From assembly GCF_004331645.1 (NCBI RefSeq), contig NZ_SJSK01000002.1, positions 806,001 through 870,000 of the forward strand: a stretch of 64,000 nucleotides of DNA, in the 5' to 3' direction. The notes beneath the pieces were generated by a model that made no database searches, was not told the DNA's origin, and worked only from the letters and a program-made list of their open reading frames with translations. Source of the stretch: Pedobacter frigiditerrae (GTDB lineage: Bacteria; Bacteroidota; Bacteroidia; Sphingobacteriales; Sphingobacteriaceae). The number at the start of each line of letters is the position of its first letter. Within the stretch, counting starts at the first letter, position 1. Both the position numbers and the translations under genes were made by a program. Below are positions 53,218 through 63,171 of the stretch, piece by piece.

Positions 53218-53293
53218 GTCACGTTGAGCTTCCCGAATTGGGGCAAGTTATCGAAAGGTCTATTAAACACCTTCGACAAACTCAAGATGACGG
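53218..53293. repeat. Head-to-head GTCA...CTGAGC-family pair
   Basis: GTCACGTTGAGC...ATCGAAAGG at the left and CCTTCGACAAACTCAAGATGAC at the right form a pair in opposite orientation. It lies between ribE and accC. Confidence 0.5.
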
Positions 53294-53299
53294 AATTAT

Positions 53300-54799
53300 T
53301 TAAATATATTTCTTCCTGTTTTTTTTCCAATTGCTAACAGCATCTGTATTTTGAGATAGGCTAGCAATTTTTGTTTTCTCTTTTTGCAACAATAAAACTG
53401 CTGTTATTGCAGCTAACATTGCTTCTTCTTCATTGTCGTTTTTTAAACTATCGGTATTAAAATATTTACCTACAAAATGAGTATCAAATTTACCTGAAGT
53501 AAATGCTTCATGTTGCATTACAAATTTACCAAAGCTCAATGTGGTTTGTATGCCCGTAATGTCATATTCATCAATTGCCCTAATCATTCGTTCAATTGCC
53601 TCTTCCCTATTTGCACCAAAGGTGATAAGTTTTGCTATCATCGGGTCGTAATAAATTGGAATCTCCATTCCCTCTTCAAAGCCATCATCAACCCTAACAC
53701 CATTACCTTTTGGAGTGCGATAGGTTTGTAAAGTGCCAATATCTGGCAAGAAATTATTTAATGGGTCTTCTGCATAAACCCTCAATTCCATAGCGTGACC
53801 GCTGATTTTTAAATCTTCTTGTTTAAAACTTAAAACTTCGCCCCTAGCTATTTTAATTTGTTCTTTTACTAAATCTAAGCCTGTTATCATTTCTGTAACT
53901 GGATGTTCAACCTGTAAACGAGTATTCATCTCTAAGAAGAAAAAATGTAGGTTTTCATCTAAAATAAATTCAACCGTTCCAGCACCAACATAATTTACAG
54001 ACCGAGCAACATCAACTGCACAATTACCCATTGCTAGTCTAGTTTCTTCAGTTAATACAGATGATGGTGCTTCTTCTACCACTTTCTGGTGTCGACGTTG
54101 TATGGAACATTCTCGTTCGAACAAATGCACAATGTTTCCGTAAGTATCGCCCAAAACTTGTATTTCTATGTGCCTTGGTGAAGTCACATATCTTTCGATA
54201 AAAACAGAACCATCTCCAAAAGCAGAGGTTGCTTCGCTAACTGCCAAATGCATTTGCTCTTCAAAATCGGCAGCTTTATCTACAATTCGCATACCCTTAC
54301 CACCACCACCTGCCGCGGCCTTTATTAAAATTGGAAAACCGACTTCTACTGCTCTTTCCCTTGCTTCGTTTATATCTGTAATTGCCTCTTCAGTTCCAGG
54401 AACCATTGGGATATTATACTTTAGAGCCGCAGCTTTAGCTGATAATTTATTTCCCATAATTTCCATAGCTTCTGGCGTTGGCCCAATTAAAATTAATCCA
54501 GCTGCTGCAACTTCTCTAGCAAAACCCGCATTTTCAGATAAAAATCCATAACCGGGGTGAATTGCTTCTGCACCTGTTAACTTACAAGCTTCAATAATTT
54601 TTGGACCAACTAAATAAGACTGATTTGATGGTGCTGGACCAATACAAATTGCCTCATCGGCATAACGTACATGTAATGAGCTTCTATCAGCTTCCGAAAA
54701 AACAGCTACTGTTTTAATGCCCATTTCTTTTGCAGAGCGCATGATACGCAAGGCGATTTCTCCCCTATTGGCAATTAATATTTTTGAGATTTTGGGCAT
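53300..54799 (-). CDS. accC: Biotin carboxylase (acyl-CoA carboxylase subunit)
   Basis: A 499-residue ATP-grasp enzyme. IAIRIMRSAKEMGI-like N-terminus (actually RGEIALRIMRSAKEMG), AAAGGGGKGMRIV glycine loop, and the FLEMNTRLQVEHPVTEMITG biotin-carboxylation motif are clear. It carboxylates biotin on its carrier with ATP and bicarbonate. The usual AccC is ~450 residues; the extra C-terminal stretch fits the longer acyl-CoA/propionyl-CoA type. No accB or biotin-carrier gene is adjacent, so it may serve acetyl-CoA or another acyl-CoA carboxylase. It starts 1 base after the aldolase stop. Confidence 0.88.
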   Translation of the reverse strand: MPKISKILIANRGEIALRIMRSAKEMGIKTVAVFSEADRSSLHVRYADEAICIGPAPSNQSYLVGPKIIEACKLTGAEAIHPGYGFLSENAGFAREVAAAGLILIGPTPEAMEIMGNKLSAKAAALKYNIPMVPGTEEAITDINEARERAVEVGFPILIKAAAGGGGKGMRIVDKAADFEEQMHLAVSEATSAFGDGSVFIERYVTSPRHIEIQVLGDTYGNIVHLFERECSIQRRHQKVVEEAPSSVLTEETRLAMGNCAVDVARSVNYVGAGTVEFILDENLHFFFLEMNTRLQVEHPVTEMITGLDLVKEQIKIARGEVLSFKQEDLKISGHAMELRVYAEDPLNNFLPDIGTLQTYRTPKGNGVRVDDGFEEGMEIPIYYDPMIAKLITFGANREEAIERMIRAIDEYDITGIQTTLSFGKFVMQHEAFTSGKFDTHFVGKYFNTDSLKNDNEEEAMLAAITAVLLLQKEKTKIASLSQNTDAVSNWKKNRKKYI

Positions 54800-54800
54800 A

Positions 54801-55823
54801 TTATAGTTTCAAATTTTTGATGACTTGAATAGTTTGGTCAATCATTTCTTCGTTAACATCTAAATGGGTTACAAATCTGATAGTTTTATTAGAAGTTGAA
54901 TTACATAAAACTCCTTTTTCTTCAAATGCGTTAACAACTTGGTCCACATCTAAATCAGGTTTAACATCAAAAAGAACAATATTAGTTTCTACTGGCATTA
55001 CATAACTTACAAAATCTGCTTTCTCTAATTCATTTGCTAGTGCTTTTGCGTTTTTATGGTCATCTGCCAAACGATCAACGTGATTATCTAAAGCATAAAT
55101 TCCTGCAGAGGCTAAAAACCCTGCCTGTCTCATTCCGCCTCCTAAAACTTTTCTAATCTTAGTTGCTTTTTTTATTGTTGCTTTATTACTTAAAAACACA
55201 GAACCAACTGGTGCGCCTAATCCTTTAGAAAGGCAAACCGAAATTCCATCAAACTGTTTTCCATAATCAAAAGCTTTATCGCCGGTGGCAACTAATGCAT
55301 TAAATATTCTTGCACCATCTAAGTGAAGTTTTATTCCCTTTGCCGCACACAATTTAGCAATGGGTTCTATTTGAGAAAGCTGATAGCATTTCCCACCTCC
55401 CTTATTAACTGTATTTTCTAATACAACCAAACTAGAATTTGGATAGTGGATATTGTCCGCATTAATTTCTGGTTCAATAATTTCTGGAGTTAAAATTCCT
55501 CTCTCGCCATTTAACAAACGAACCGATGCCATAGAATTATAAGCAATTCCACCACCTTCATACCGGTAAACGTGAGCAGTTTGGTCGCAAATAACCTCAT
55601 CCATGGGTTGCGTAAAACATTTAATTGCAATTTGATTGCTCATTGTTCCAGATGGACAAAACAAAGCTGCTTCCATATTAAACATTTTGGCAAGCATTTC
55701 TTCCAATGCATTTACCGTTGGGTCTTCCCCAAAAACATCATCGCCAACTTTTGCACTCATCATTGCATCTAGCATACCTGGTGTTGGCTTCGTAACTGTA
55801 TCGCTTCTAAAATCTATTTTCAT
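54801..55823 (-). CDS. ltaE: Low-specificity L-threonine aldolase
   Basis: About 340 residues from the Met at 55823 ([16 protein letters not shown] is the normal start). PLP-binding region: [13 protein letters not shown] with the Schiff-base Lys, plus [10 protein letters not shown]. It splits L-threonine (and allo-threonine) into glycine and acetaldehyde. It is cytoplasmic. It lies 1 base before accC on the minus strand; transcription is probably shared. Confidence 0.93.
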   Translation of the reverse strand: MKIDFRSDTVTKPTPGMLDAMMSAKVGDDVFGEDPTVNALEEMLAKMFNMEAALFCPSGTMSNQIAIKCFTQPMDEVICDQTAHVYRYEGGGIAYNSMASVRLLNGERGILTPEIIEPEINADNIHYPNSSLVVLENTVNKGGGKCYQLSQIEPIAKLCAAKGIKLHLDGARIFNALVATGDKAFDYGKQFDGISVCLSKGLGAPVGSVFLSNKATIKKATKIRKVLGGGMRQAGFLASAGIYALDNHVDRLADDHKNAKALANELEKADFVSYVMPVETNIVLFDVKPDLDVDQVVNAFEEKGVLCNSTSNKTIRFVTHLDVNEEMIDQTIQVIKNLKL

Positions 55824-55881
55824 TTTATATTGTAAGGTTGTCAAGTTGAGTTATATCTTGCTACTAGATACTAACTACTTT

Positions 55882-57018
55882 CTACTTTGAGATAAATTTA
55901 TAAAAATCTGTGAACTCTCTATTCCAAAACCATTCTTTATGTTCGCCATCTGCTTTTTCTATCAATATAATGTTTTTATTGTTTCCAGTAGGATTTAAGA
56001 TTTGATAAACTGCATTGATATCCCTTATCATCGCTTTGCCTTCTAAAGTGCCTGCTACGAAATAAATCTTATTGTTGTTTAAATTTGGCAAAGCATTTTT
56101 CAAATCTTCTTCAATCGGCTTTGCCAACCAAAATGCTGGAGAAAATATACCAGCTTTACCAAAAACCTTTGGATAGGTAGCTAAAGCATACATAGAAATC
56201 AACCCGCCCATTGAGCTACCAACGATTGATGTATTATTTGCATCTTTTATTGTGTGGTAGTTTTTATCTATAAATGGCTTTAAATTATTGACTAAAAAAT
56301 CAACATATAATTTCCCTTTACCTTTCCCATATTGACTATCATAAGGATTGTATTCCTTTAGTCTTTCTGAACCTCCATGGTCTATTCCCACTACAATAAA
56401 TTCCTTGCCTCCTTCTGCACTTATTTTATCCAATATTTCATCAATACCCCATTCTCCATATCCACCAGTAAATTCATCAAACAAATTCTGACCATCATGC
56501 ATATATATTACTGGATATTTTTTCTTCGATTGAGCATAAGATGGAGGTAAATAAATCCAAACCCTTCTAGTTGTACCTAGTTGTGACACTGGAAAAACAC
56601 TGTCTAACAGTTTTACATTAACAGATGCAGTGTGATTAGGAAGTTGTTTTTTAAATTCATCAGCCCAGTTTAATACCATTACTTTTACTACAGTGTCATT
56701 TTGGAGTTTAACCGACCTATTCCCTACTGTATTCCCTTTTGCCCCAGACTCTACCTTGGTCCAATTGCCTCTAGTAATTTTATATTCATATCGTCCAGCC
56801 GGAAATTGTTTTTCAATAACATAATTTCCGTCAGCACCTTTTAAAAATTTAAAGTCTGCATCATTAGGTTTCCAATTATTAAAACTACCAGCTAAAAAAT
56901 ACTCGGGAATAGAATCTTTACTTTTTGGAATATTTTGTAATTCAAATTTCATTTTAACCTGAGCAACTGAGGCCACAAATGCAAGCAGTAATACGATAAA
57001 TAGGCTGAAACGTTTCAT
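55882..57018 (-). CDS. Secreted esterase with glycogen-recognition (CBM48-like) domain
   Basis: A 378-residue protein with a signal peptide (ending SVAQ). Residues ~25-110 form a CBM48-like module (EYFLAGSFNNWKPND, GRYEYKITRGNW), found in proteins acting on starch or glycogen. The C-terminal alpha/beta-hydrolase fold has VIYMHDGQNLFDE, GSSMGG (nucleophile Ser) and a late GEHKEW His. It is of the esterase D/putative-esterase group. It is divergent from the LacI regulator gene and next to the sus locus, so it may belong to that starch-like system. Confidence 0.82.
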   Translation of the reverse strand: MKRFSLFIVLLLAFVASVAQVKMKFELQNIPKSKDSIPEYFLAGSFNNWKPNDADFKFLKGADGNYVIEKQFPAGRYEYKITRGNWTKVESGAKGNTVGNRSVKLQNDTVVKVMVLNWADEFKKQLPNHTASVNVKLLDSVFPVSQLGTTRRVWIYLPPSYAQSKKKYPVIYMHDGQNLFDEFTGGYGEWGIDEILDKISAEGGKEFIVVGIDHGGSERLKEYNPYDSQYGKGKGKLYVDFLVNNLKPFIDKNYHTIKDANNTSIVGSSMGGLISMYALATYPKVFGKAGIFSPAFWLAKPIEEDLKNALPNLNNNKIYFVAGTLEGKAMIRDINAVYQILNPTGNNKNIILIEKADGEHKEWFWNREFTDFYKFISK

Positions 57019-57141
57019 TGATTTTAAGAATTATAGATTTTGAAGATAATTTTCAAATCATTTAACAAATAAATAGAAATATTTACTTTTTTTATCATTT
57101 ATATTTACAGGCGAAATCAAAAGCCAACTTGCGTCTCTAGA

Positions 57142-58155
57142 ATGGATAATGTCAACATCAAAAAATTAGCTCAAGCCTTAAACCTATCTACATCTACAGT
57201 TTCTAGAGCATTTAGAGATAATAGCGATATTAGTAAAGAAACAAAGGAAAGAATATTGGCAATGGCTAAGGAAATGAATTACCAGCCAAATCATTATGCC
57301 AGTAATTTAAGAGAGCAAAAAAGCAAAACCATTGCCATCATTGTGCCCGAACTTGGCAACAACTATTTTTCATTAGCTATTCAAGGTATTGAAAAAGTGG
57401 CCAGTGCTAAAGGTTACCATATTTTGGTTTACTCTACCAACGACCAATTTGAAAAGGAAGTTTCATTTATCAAACACTTACACAATGGCAGGGCCGATGG
57501 AATTATCATGTCGGTATCTGGTGAGGCTAATGACCATAACTATTTAAATGAGCTTTCTAAAAAGAGGTTACCCTTAGTTTTTTTTGATCGGGTTTATGAA
57601 GATATTATTACACCTCGAGTAATTACAAATGATTATGATAGTAGTTTTTCTGCTACTAAACATTTGATACAACAAGGCTGTAAGCGAATTGCCTATTTAG
57701 CGGTTAATAAAACGCTCTCTATTGGTAAAACACGTATGCAAGGTTATATAGATGCCTTAAAAAAGTTTAAAATCCCATTTAATGACGAGCTAATTATCGA
57801 TTGTACTAACAATTACAAAGAAAATATAGAATTATTAAAACAAGCATTTACCAATTTAAAGCCAGATGGCGTTTTTACTTCTGTTGAACGCTTAGCCTTT
57901 GCAACTTACTATGCCTGTTATGATATTAAACTCTCTATTCCTGATGATTTAAAGGTGATTGGCTTTTCAAGTTTGGCCATTGCTCCATTATTAAATCCAG
58001 CATTAAGCACCATTACCCAACCTGCGGCTGAACTAGGAAAAACAGCAGCAGAATTGCTCTTTAAAATGCTTGAAAACCCAAGTGATGTTGACTTAAAAAG
58101 TGAGGTTATCTTGAACTCCAAATTATATCCAAGAGAGTCAACTTCAAAGGTCTAA
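57142..58155 (+). CDS. LacI-family transcriptional regulator
   Basis: A 337-residue protein. An N-terminal helix-turn-helix (NIKKLAQALNLSTSTVSRAFRDNSDI) with hinge helix (YQPNHYASNLREQKS) and a periplasmic-binding-protein-like core (TIAIIVPELGNNYF, DGIIMSVSG, VFFDRV) make up the LacI/GalR architecture. It should bind a sugar and an operator with a CG centre; a strong candidate (CGGGAACGTTCCCG) lies 135 bases beyond its stop, upstream of susC. It is divergent from the esterase gene. The sugar is unknown, probably an alpha-glucan fragment. Confidence 0.92.
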   Translation: MDNVNIKKLAQALNLSTSTVSRAFRDNSDISKETKERILAMAKEMNYQPNHYASNLREQKSKTIAIIVPELGNNYFSLAIQGIEKVASAKGYHILVYSTNDQFEKEVSFIKHLHNGRADGIIMSVSGEANDHNYLNELSKKRLPLVFFDRVYEDIITPRVITNDYDSSFSATKHLIQQGCKRIAYLAVNKTLSIGKTRMQGYIDALKKFKIPFNDELIIDCTNNYKENIELLKQAFTNLKPDGVFTSVERLAFATYYACYDIKLSIPDDLKVIGFSSLAIAPLLNPALSTITQPAAELGKTAAELLFKMLENPSDVDLKSEVILNSKLYPRESTSKV

Positions 58156-58290
58156 AATCATCAATTTTTAAGTGCATTTTTTTGAGCTAAAAACGGGCTC
58201 ATTTTTTTCAAAAATTTCCAACATTTCTTCAAAATACGCAGAATTTCGACTCAAGGGTTTAAACAATTTTACAATTTACCTCCTTTTTTT

Positions 58291-58316
58291 CGGGAACGTT
58301 CCCGAAAACGTTCCCG
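58291..58316. promoter_or_regulatory. LacI-type operator upstream of susC
   Basis: CGGGAACGTTCCCG (58291-58304) is a perfect 14-base palindrome with a central CG, the standard LacI/GalR operator design. It is followed at once by a second half-site (AACGTTCCCG, 58307-58316), so two dimers could bind side by side. It lies between the regulator and the genes it probably controls. Confidence 0.7.
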
Positions 58317-58508
58317 AAAAACACGCTCAAAACAGCTTAGTGTAAAAAATACACCTTTTTATTTAAAATTGATTTATAACTATGTAATTATCAATAAATT
58401 AATTTCTAATTTATTGAAATATCGATTTTAAAAACCCATTTAAAATTTCGAATTTTAAGTGTTTTTCGCGTCTAAAATATGGTGTTTAAAAAAAATATGA
58501 TATAAAAT

Positions 58509-58538
58509 TTTGATTTTTAATATGCTATCATAAATTTA
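58509..58538 (+). promoter_or_regulatory. Candidate promoter of the sus operon
   Basis: TTTG (58509-58512), 18 bases, then TAAATTTA (58531-58538), close to the TTTG / TAnnTTTG consensus of Bacteroidota. The expected start (near 58545) falls inside an AGTGTAT-A-ATACACT palindrome (58543-58557), which could be a second control site. Confidence 0.5.
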
Positions 58539-58599
58539 CAATAGTGTATAATACACTTATTTATAACCAAATATTTCACCTTTAAAACGGGCTTTTTCT

Positions 58600-61557
58600 A
58601 TGAAAGTATTTTACCCAATTAAGCTTTGTATGTTGATGATTTTTGCACTCTGCACATTGACAACTTATGCACAAACCGGAAGCATTTCTGGTAAGATTAA
58701 CGACGATGCAAATTTGCCAATTCCTGGCGCTTCTGTTCAAGTTGTCGGAACTCAAAAAATAACATCAACAGACAATGATGGGAATTACAGAATCACTGGC
58801 TTAACTAGTGGTACTTATACTTTAACGGTTAAGTATATTGGTTTTGCAACTCAAACCTTAACAGCTACAGTTGGCAATGGGAATGCTGTCTTAAACTTTA
58901 ACATGAAGACTGACTCTCAAAACTTAAACGAAGTGGTTGTTATTGGTTATGGTACAGCAGAAAAGAAAAGTTTAACAGGTTCAATTACAACTGTTAATTC
59001 AAAAGATTTTCAAAAAGGAACAATTACAACACCAGAACAACTCATCCAAGGTAAGGTAGCAGGTGTTAACATTATCAATAATGGTGGAAGACCAGGTGGA
59101 GGTAGTGTAATACGTATTCGTGGTGGTGCATCATTAAATGCAAGCAACGATCCATTAATTGTTGTTGATGGTATTCCTTTTAGTGGTAATAGTATTGGTA
59201 ATGCCCCAAGTCCATTATCATTAATCAATCCAAATGACATTGAGACCTTTACTGTATTAAAAGATGCCAATGCTACAGCTATTTATGGGTCTAGAGCTTC
59301 AAATGGTGTTATTTTAATTACTACTAAAAAAGGTGGTTCTGGTGCTCCAATATTTAATTTCAGCACAAACAATTCAATAGCTACGGTCATTAAAAATGTG
59401 GATGTGCTTTCTGCAGATCAAATTAAAGCTTATGTTAATGTTAACGGAACAACTGCCCAAAAAGCATTATTAGGTGGGGCAAACACTAACTGGCAAGATG
59501 AAATTTTCCAAAATGCATTTTCTACTGACAATGCATTGAGTATGGCTGGTTCATTTAAAAATGTTCCTTACCGTGTTTCTGCTGGCTATTTAGAGCAACA
59601 AGGCCTTTTGATAACAGATAAATTAGAACGTGCTACTGGAGCTTTAACAATTGCGCCAACATTCTTCTCAAATCATTTAAAGGTTAATTTAAACCTAAAA
59701 GGTTCATTATCCGAATCACATTTCGCAAATGATGGAGCAATAGCAAGTGCCATCCAATTTGACCCTACCCAACCTGTTTATGCAAACAATGCATTTGGCG
59801 GCTACTATGAATGGATTCAAGGTTCAGTACCAAATCCAAATGCACCAAGAAACCCAGTTGCTTTAATTAGGTTACAAGATAACAATGGTAAGGCCGCAAG
59901 AAGTTTTGGAAATCTTCAATTAGACTATTCATTCCATTTCTTACCAGAATTGCACGCTAATTTAAACTTGGCTTATGATGTAAATAAGGGTTACGGCTAT
60001 ACAAGAGTTGGTAGTATTGCAGCCCAAAGTGCTTCAACAAGTGGTTTTTATGGAAATCGATTAAACACAGAAAGAAATAAAATTTCTGAATTCTATTTAA
60101 ACTATGCACATACGGCTGCTAGTATTAAAAGCAAATTTGACGTTACTTTAGGTTATGGTTATTATGATAATTCATCTACTGGCTATAATTTCCAAACGTT
60201 TAAAGGAACTGGAGAACTTTTAAATACCCCAGTATTTCCATTCTCAATTGAGCAAAACAAATTGCTTTCTTACTATGGAAGGTTCGTTTATACTTTAGCA
60301 GATAAATATATTTTATCTGGAACAATGAGAGCTGATGCTTCTTCTAAATTTGCAGAAGAAAATCGTTGGGGCTATTTCCCATCTGCAGGTTTTACATGGA
60401 GGATTATAGGAGAAGATTTCATGAAAGATAGCAAAACTTTCTCTGATTTAAAATTGAGATTAAGTTATGGTGAAACAGGTAATAAAGATGGCATCGGTAA
60501 TTATGATTACCTATCTAAATATTATGCAAACAGTAACACTGGGCAATATCAAATTGGAAATACTTTCTATAACTATTATACCCCTGCCGCATATGATCCA
60601 GATTTGAAATGGGAAAGTACAACCACCTATAACGCTGGTTTAGATTATGGTTTTGCAAAAGGCAGAATATATGGAAGTATTGATGCTTATTATAAAAAAA
60701 CTAAAGACCTATTAAGTACGATTAACATTCCTGTGGGTACAAACTTTAGCAACTTGCTAACTACAAACGTTGGCAACATGGAAGTTAAAGGTATTGAAGG
60801 AAGCATTAATTTTGCAGCCATTAAAAGTGAAAATCCCAATTGGGATTTCGGATTTAACATAGCTTACAACAAAAGAAAAGTTACTAACTTAACCTTAAAC
60901 CCAGATCCAGGATCAAAAGTTGGAGCTGGCGATATTACTGGTGGTGTTGGTACAACATTAAAATACAATTCAGTAAATCAGATTCCAGGTTCATTCTTTG
61001 TTTACAAACAAGTTTACAACGCAAGTGGCACTCCTATAGAAGGCGTTTATACTGATTTAAATGCCGATGGTGTAATCAATACAAGTGATCAATACTTCTA
61101 CAAATCACCAGATCCAAACTTCACTTTTGGCTTTAATACTGCTTTTAGCCACAAGAAATGGACTATCAGCACTGTGTTAAGAGCTAACTTAGGAAATTAC
61201 ATCTACGATAACGTTTCTTCTAATTTTGGCATTAAAACAAACATCTTAAGTCCTAGTGGAATAATTAACAACACTAATAGTGATTTCTTAAATACCAACT
61301 TCCAATCTAATCAGTTTTTGAGTGATTATTACATTAAAAACGCTTCATTTTTGAAAATGGATAATTTAGGTATTGCTTATAATGTTGGCAGGTTATCTAA
61401 AAATGGCAAAACTAATATGCGTATTTCTGCAAACTGTCAGAATGTATTTGTCGTAACTAATTATGATGGCTTAGATCCAGAACTATCTTCCGGTATTGAT
61501 TATAACTTATATCCAAGACCAAGAACTTATACCTTAGGTTTAAATGTTGGTTTTTAA
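58600..61557 (+). CDS. SusC-like TonB-dependent outer-membrane receptor
   Basis: A 985-residue protein. The signal peptide (ending TTYAQ) is followed by a carboxypeptidase-regulatory-like domain (GSISGKINDDANLPIPGASV, to ~residue 105), a plug with VVVIGYGTAEKKSLTGSITTV, LIQGKVAGVNI and ASNDPLIVVDGIPF, and a 22-strand-type barrel ending in YTLGLNVGF. It should take glycan fragments across the outer membrane together with SusD, using TonB. It begins a sus operon and lies downstream of a LacI operator. Confidence 0.95.
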   Translation: MKVFYPIKLCMLMIFALCTLTTYAQTGSISGKINDDANLPIPGASVQVVGTQKITSTDNDGNYRITGLTSGTYTLTVKYIGFATQTLTATVGNGNAVLNFNMKTDSQNLNEVVVIGYGTAEKKSLTGSITTVNSKDFQKGTITTPEQLIQGKVAGVNIINNGGRPGGGSVIRIRGGASLNASNDPLIVVDGIPFSGNSIGNAPSPLSLINPNDIETFTVLKDANATAIYGSRASNGVILITTKKGGSGAPIFNFSTNNSIATVIKNVDVLSADQIKAYVNVNGTTAQKALLGGANTNWQDEIFQNAFSTDNALSMAGSFKNVPYRVSAGYLEQQGLLITDKLERATGALTIAPTFFSNHLKVNLNLKGSLSESHFANDGAIASAIQFDPTQPVYANNAFGGYYEWIQGSVPNPNAPRNPVALIRLQDNNGKAARSFGNLQLDYSFHFLPELHANLNLAYDVNKGYGYTRVGSIAAQSASTSGFYGNRLNTERNKISEFYLNYAHTAASIKSKFDVTLGYGYYDNSSTGYNFQTFKGTGELLNTPVFPFSIEQNKLLSYYGRFVYTLADKYILSGTMRADASSKFAEENRWGYFPSAGFTWRIIGEDFMKDSKTFSDLKLRLSYGETGNKDGIGNYDYLSKYYANSNTGQYQIGNTFYNYYTPAAYDPDLKWESTTTYNAGLDYGFAKGRIYGSIDAYYKKTKDLLSTINIPVGTNFSNLLTTNVGNMEVKGIEGSINFAAIKSENPNWDFGFNIAYNKRKVTNLTLNPDPGSKVGAGDITGGVGTTLKYNSVNQIPGSFFVYKQVYNASGTPIEGVYTDLNADGVINTSDQYFYKSPDPNFTFGFNTAFSHKKWTISTVLRANLGNYIYDNVSSNFGIKTNILSPSGIINNTNSDFLNTNFQSNQFLSDYYIKNASFLKMDNLGIAYNVGRLSKNGKTNMRISANCQNVFVVTNYDGLDPELSSGIDYNLYPRPRTYTLGLNVGF

Positions 61558-61570
61558 TAAAAACATAAAA

Positions 61571-63154
61571 ATGAAAAATTCATTTAAAACATTATTGGCA
61601 ACTAGCATATTGCTAGTGTCATTAAATTCATGTAAAAAGGGCGATTTAAATCTAACCCCAACCAATGATGTAACTGCCGCAACAGTTTATGCTACTCCTG
61701 CGGGTTATAAGCAAGAATTGGTGAAACTTTATGCTACTTACGCATTAACTAGCTCTCAAGGATCTGATGTTAGTGAAATTGGTGGCATTAATTCTGGTTT
61801 TGCAGATTTTTTAAGATTATTTTGGACATCGCAAGAGTTAACTACCGATGAAGCGATTTGTGCTTGGGGAGATATTGGCATTCCTGAGTTAGATCATTCA
61901 ACTTGGGCAGCAGATAACGTTTTCTTAAGAGGCCTATATTCTAGAAGCATTTTACAAATTACTTTTTGTAATGAATTTTTAAGAGAAAGTACACCAGAAA
62001 AATTAGCCACAAGAGGCATTTCTGGCGTAGACGCTTCTGATATTCAAAAATATCGTTCTGAAGCCCGCTTCTTGCGCGCATACCAATATTGGGTACTGCT
62101 AGATGGTTTTGGTAATCCTCCTTTTGTTACAGAAGCTGATGAAATAGGAAAAGTTTCTCCAAAACAAATAACAAGAGCTGCGCTATTTGCTTATGTAGAA
62201 TCTGAGCTTAAAGCAATTGAAAGTTCCTTATCTGCTCCTCGTACAAACGAATATGGCCGTGCAGATCAAGGTGCAGACTGGGCTCTATTAGCCAGATTAT
62301 ACTTAAACGGTCAAGTTTATACAGGAACAGCAAAATACACAGAGGCCATTACTTATGCAAGCAAAGTTATTGCTGCTGGTTACCAATTAAAAGCTAATTA
62401 TAAAGATTTATTCTTGGCAGATAACAACGTAAATAATTTAGAAACCATTTTAACTATTAACTATGATGGTTCAAGAGGAACAAATTATGGTGGTACAACG
62501 TTCTTAATTAACGCTGCTATCAATGGCGACATGAATCCATCTTCTTATGGGGTTCCAAATGGTGGATGGGGTGGAAATAGAACGCGTCAAAATTTACCCG
62601 CTTTATTCCCTGATCCTAATGGCACAGCTGATAAACGTGGTATTTTCTTCGGCACAAAGAACAATGTAGAAGATATAGGCGTATTTACTGATGGCTTAAG
62701 AGTTACTAAATTCAAAAACATAACTTCAACTGGTGCAACACCAAGCTCTCTTAATGGAACTTTTAGCTCACTTGACTTTCCATTGTTCCGTTTAGCTGAG
62801 CAATATTTAATTTATGGAGAAGCAGTAATGCGTGGTGGTTCTGGTGGCACGCAAGCACAAGCACTTATTTATGTAAATAATTTACGTCAACGTGCCTATG
62901 GCAATGCTTCAGGCAATGTAAGCTCATTAACCACTGATTTCTTTCTAGATGAACGCGGAAGAGAGTTATATTGGGAAGGTCATCGCCGTACAGACTTGGT
63001 TCGTTTTAACAAATTTACTGAAGCTACCTACTTATGGCCTTTTAAAGGAGGAATTAAAGCAGGTACTGGTTTACCATCATTCAGAAACATCTATCCTATT
63101 CCGACTGCAGATTTAATTGCAAATCCGAATCTGAAACAAAACACAGGTTATTAA
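61571..63154 (+). CDS. SusD-like glycan-binding lipoprotein
   Basis: About 527 residues from the ATG at 61571, which gives a proper signal peptide ending in a lipobox (LNSC) followed by KKGD. SusD-family segments are TTDEAICAWGDIG, YRSEARFLRAYQYWVLLDGFGNPPF, GRADQGADWALLARLYLN, the C-terminal LFRLAEQYLIYGEAVMRGG and FLDERGRELYWEGHRRTDLVRF. It is a surface lipoprotein that captures glycans above SusC. The gap to susC is 13 bases. Homologues often bind maltooligosaccharides, but specificity cannot be read. Confidence 0.95.
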   Translation: MKNSFKTLLATSILLVSLNSCKKGDLNLTPTNDVTAATVYATPAGYKQELVKLYATYALTSSQGSDVSEIGGINSGFADFLRLFWTSQELTTDEAICAWGDIGIPELDHSTWAADNVFLRGLYSRSILQITFCNEFLRESTPEKLATRGISGVDASDIQKYRSEARFLRAYQYWVLLDGFGNPPFVTEADEIGKVSPKQITRAALFAYVESELKAIESSLSAPRTNEYGRADQGADWALLARLYLNGQVYTGTAKYTEAITYASKVIAAGYQLKANYKDLFLADNNVNNLETILTINYDGSRGTNYGGTTFLINAAINGDMNPSSYGVPNGGWGGNRTRQNLPALFPDPNGTADKRGIFFGTKNNVEDIGVFTDGLRVTKFKNITSTGATPSSLNGTFSSLDFPLFRLAEQYLIYGEAVMRGGSGGTQAQALIYVNNLRQRAYGNASGNVSSLTTDFFLDERGRELYWEGHRRTDLVRFNKFTEATYLWPFKGGIKAGTGLPSFRNIYPIPTADLIANPNLKQNTGY

Positions 63155-63171
63155 TCTTTATTATTTAAGAT

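Larger units (their letters stand above)
58156..58599. other. Leader region between LacI and SusC genes
   Basis: About 440 AT-rich bases with no ORF. It holds a CGGGAACGTTCCCG operator and a half-copy at 58291-58316, a promoter-like TTTG / TAAATTTA pair at 58509-58538, and an AGTGTAT-A-ATACACT palindrome at 58543-58557. Confidence 0.55.
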
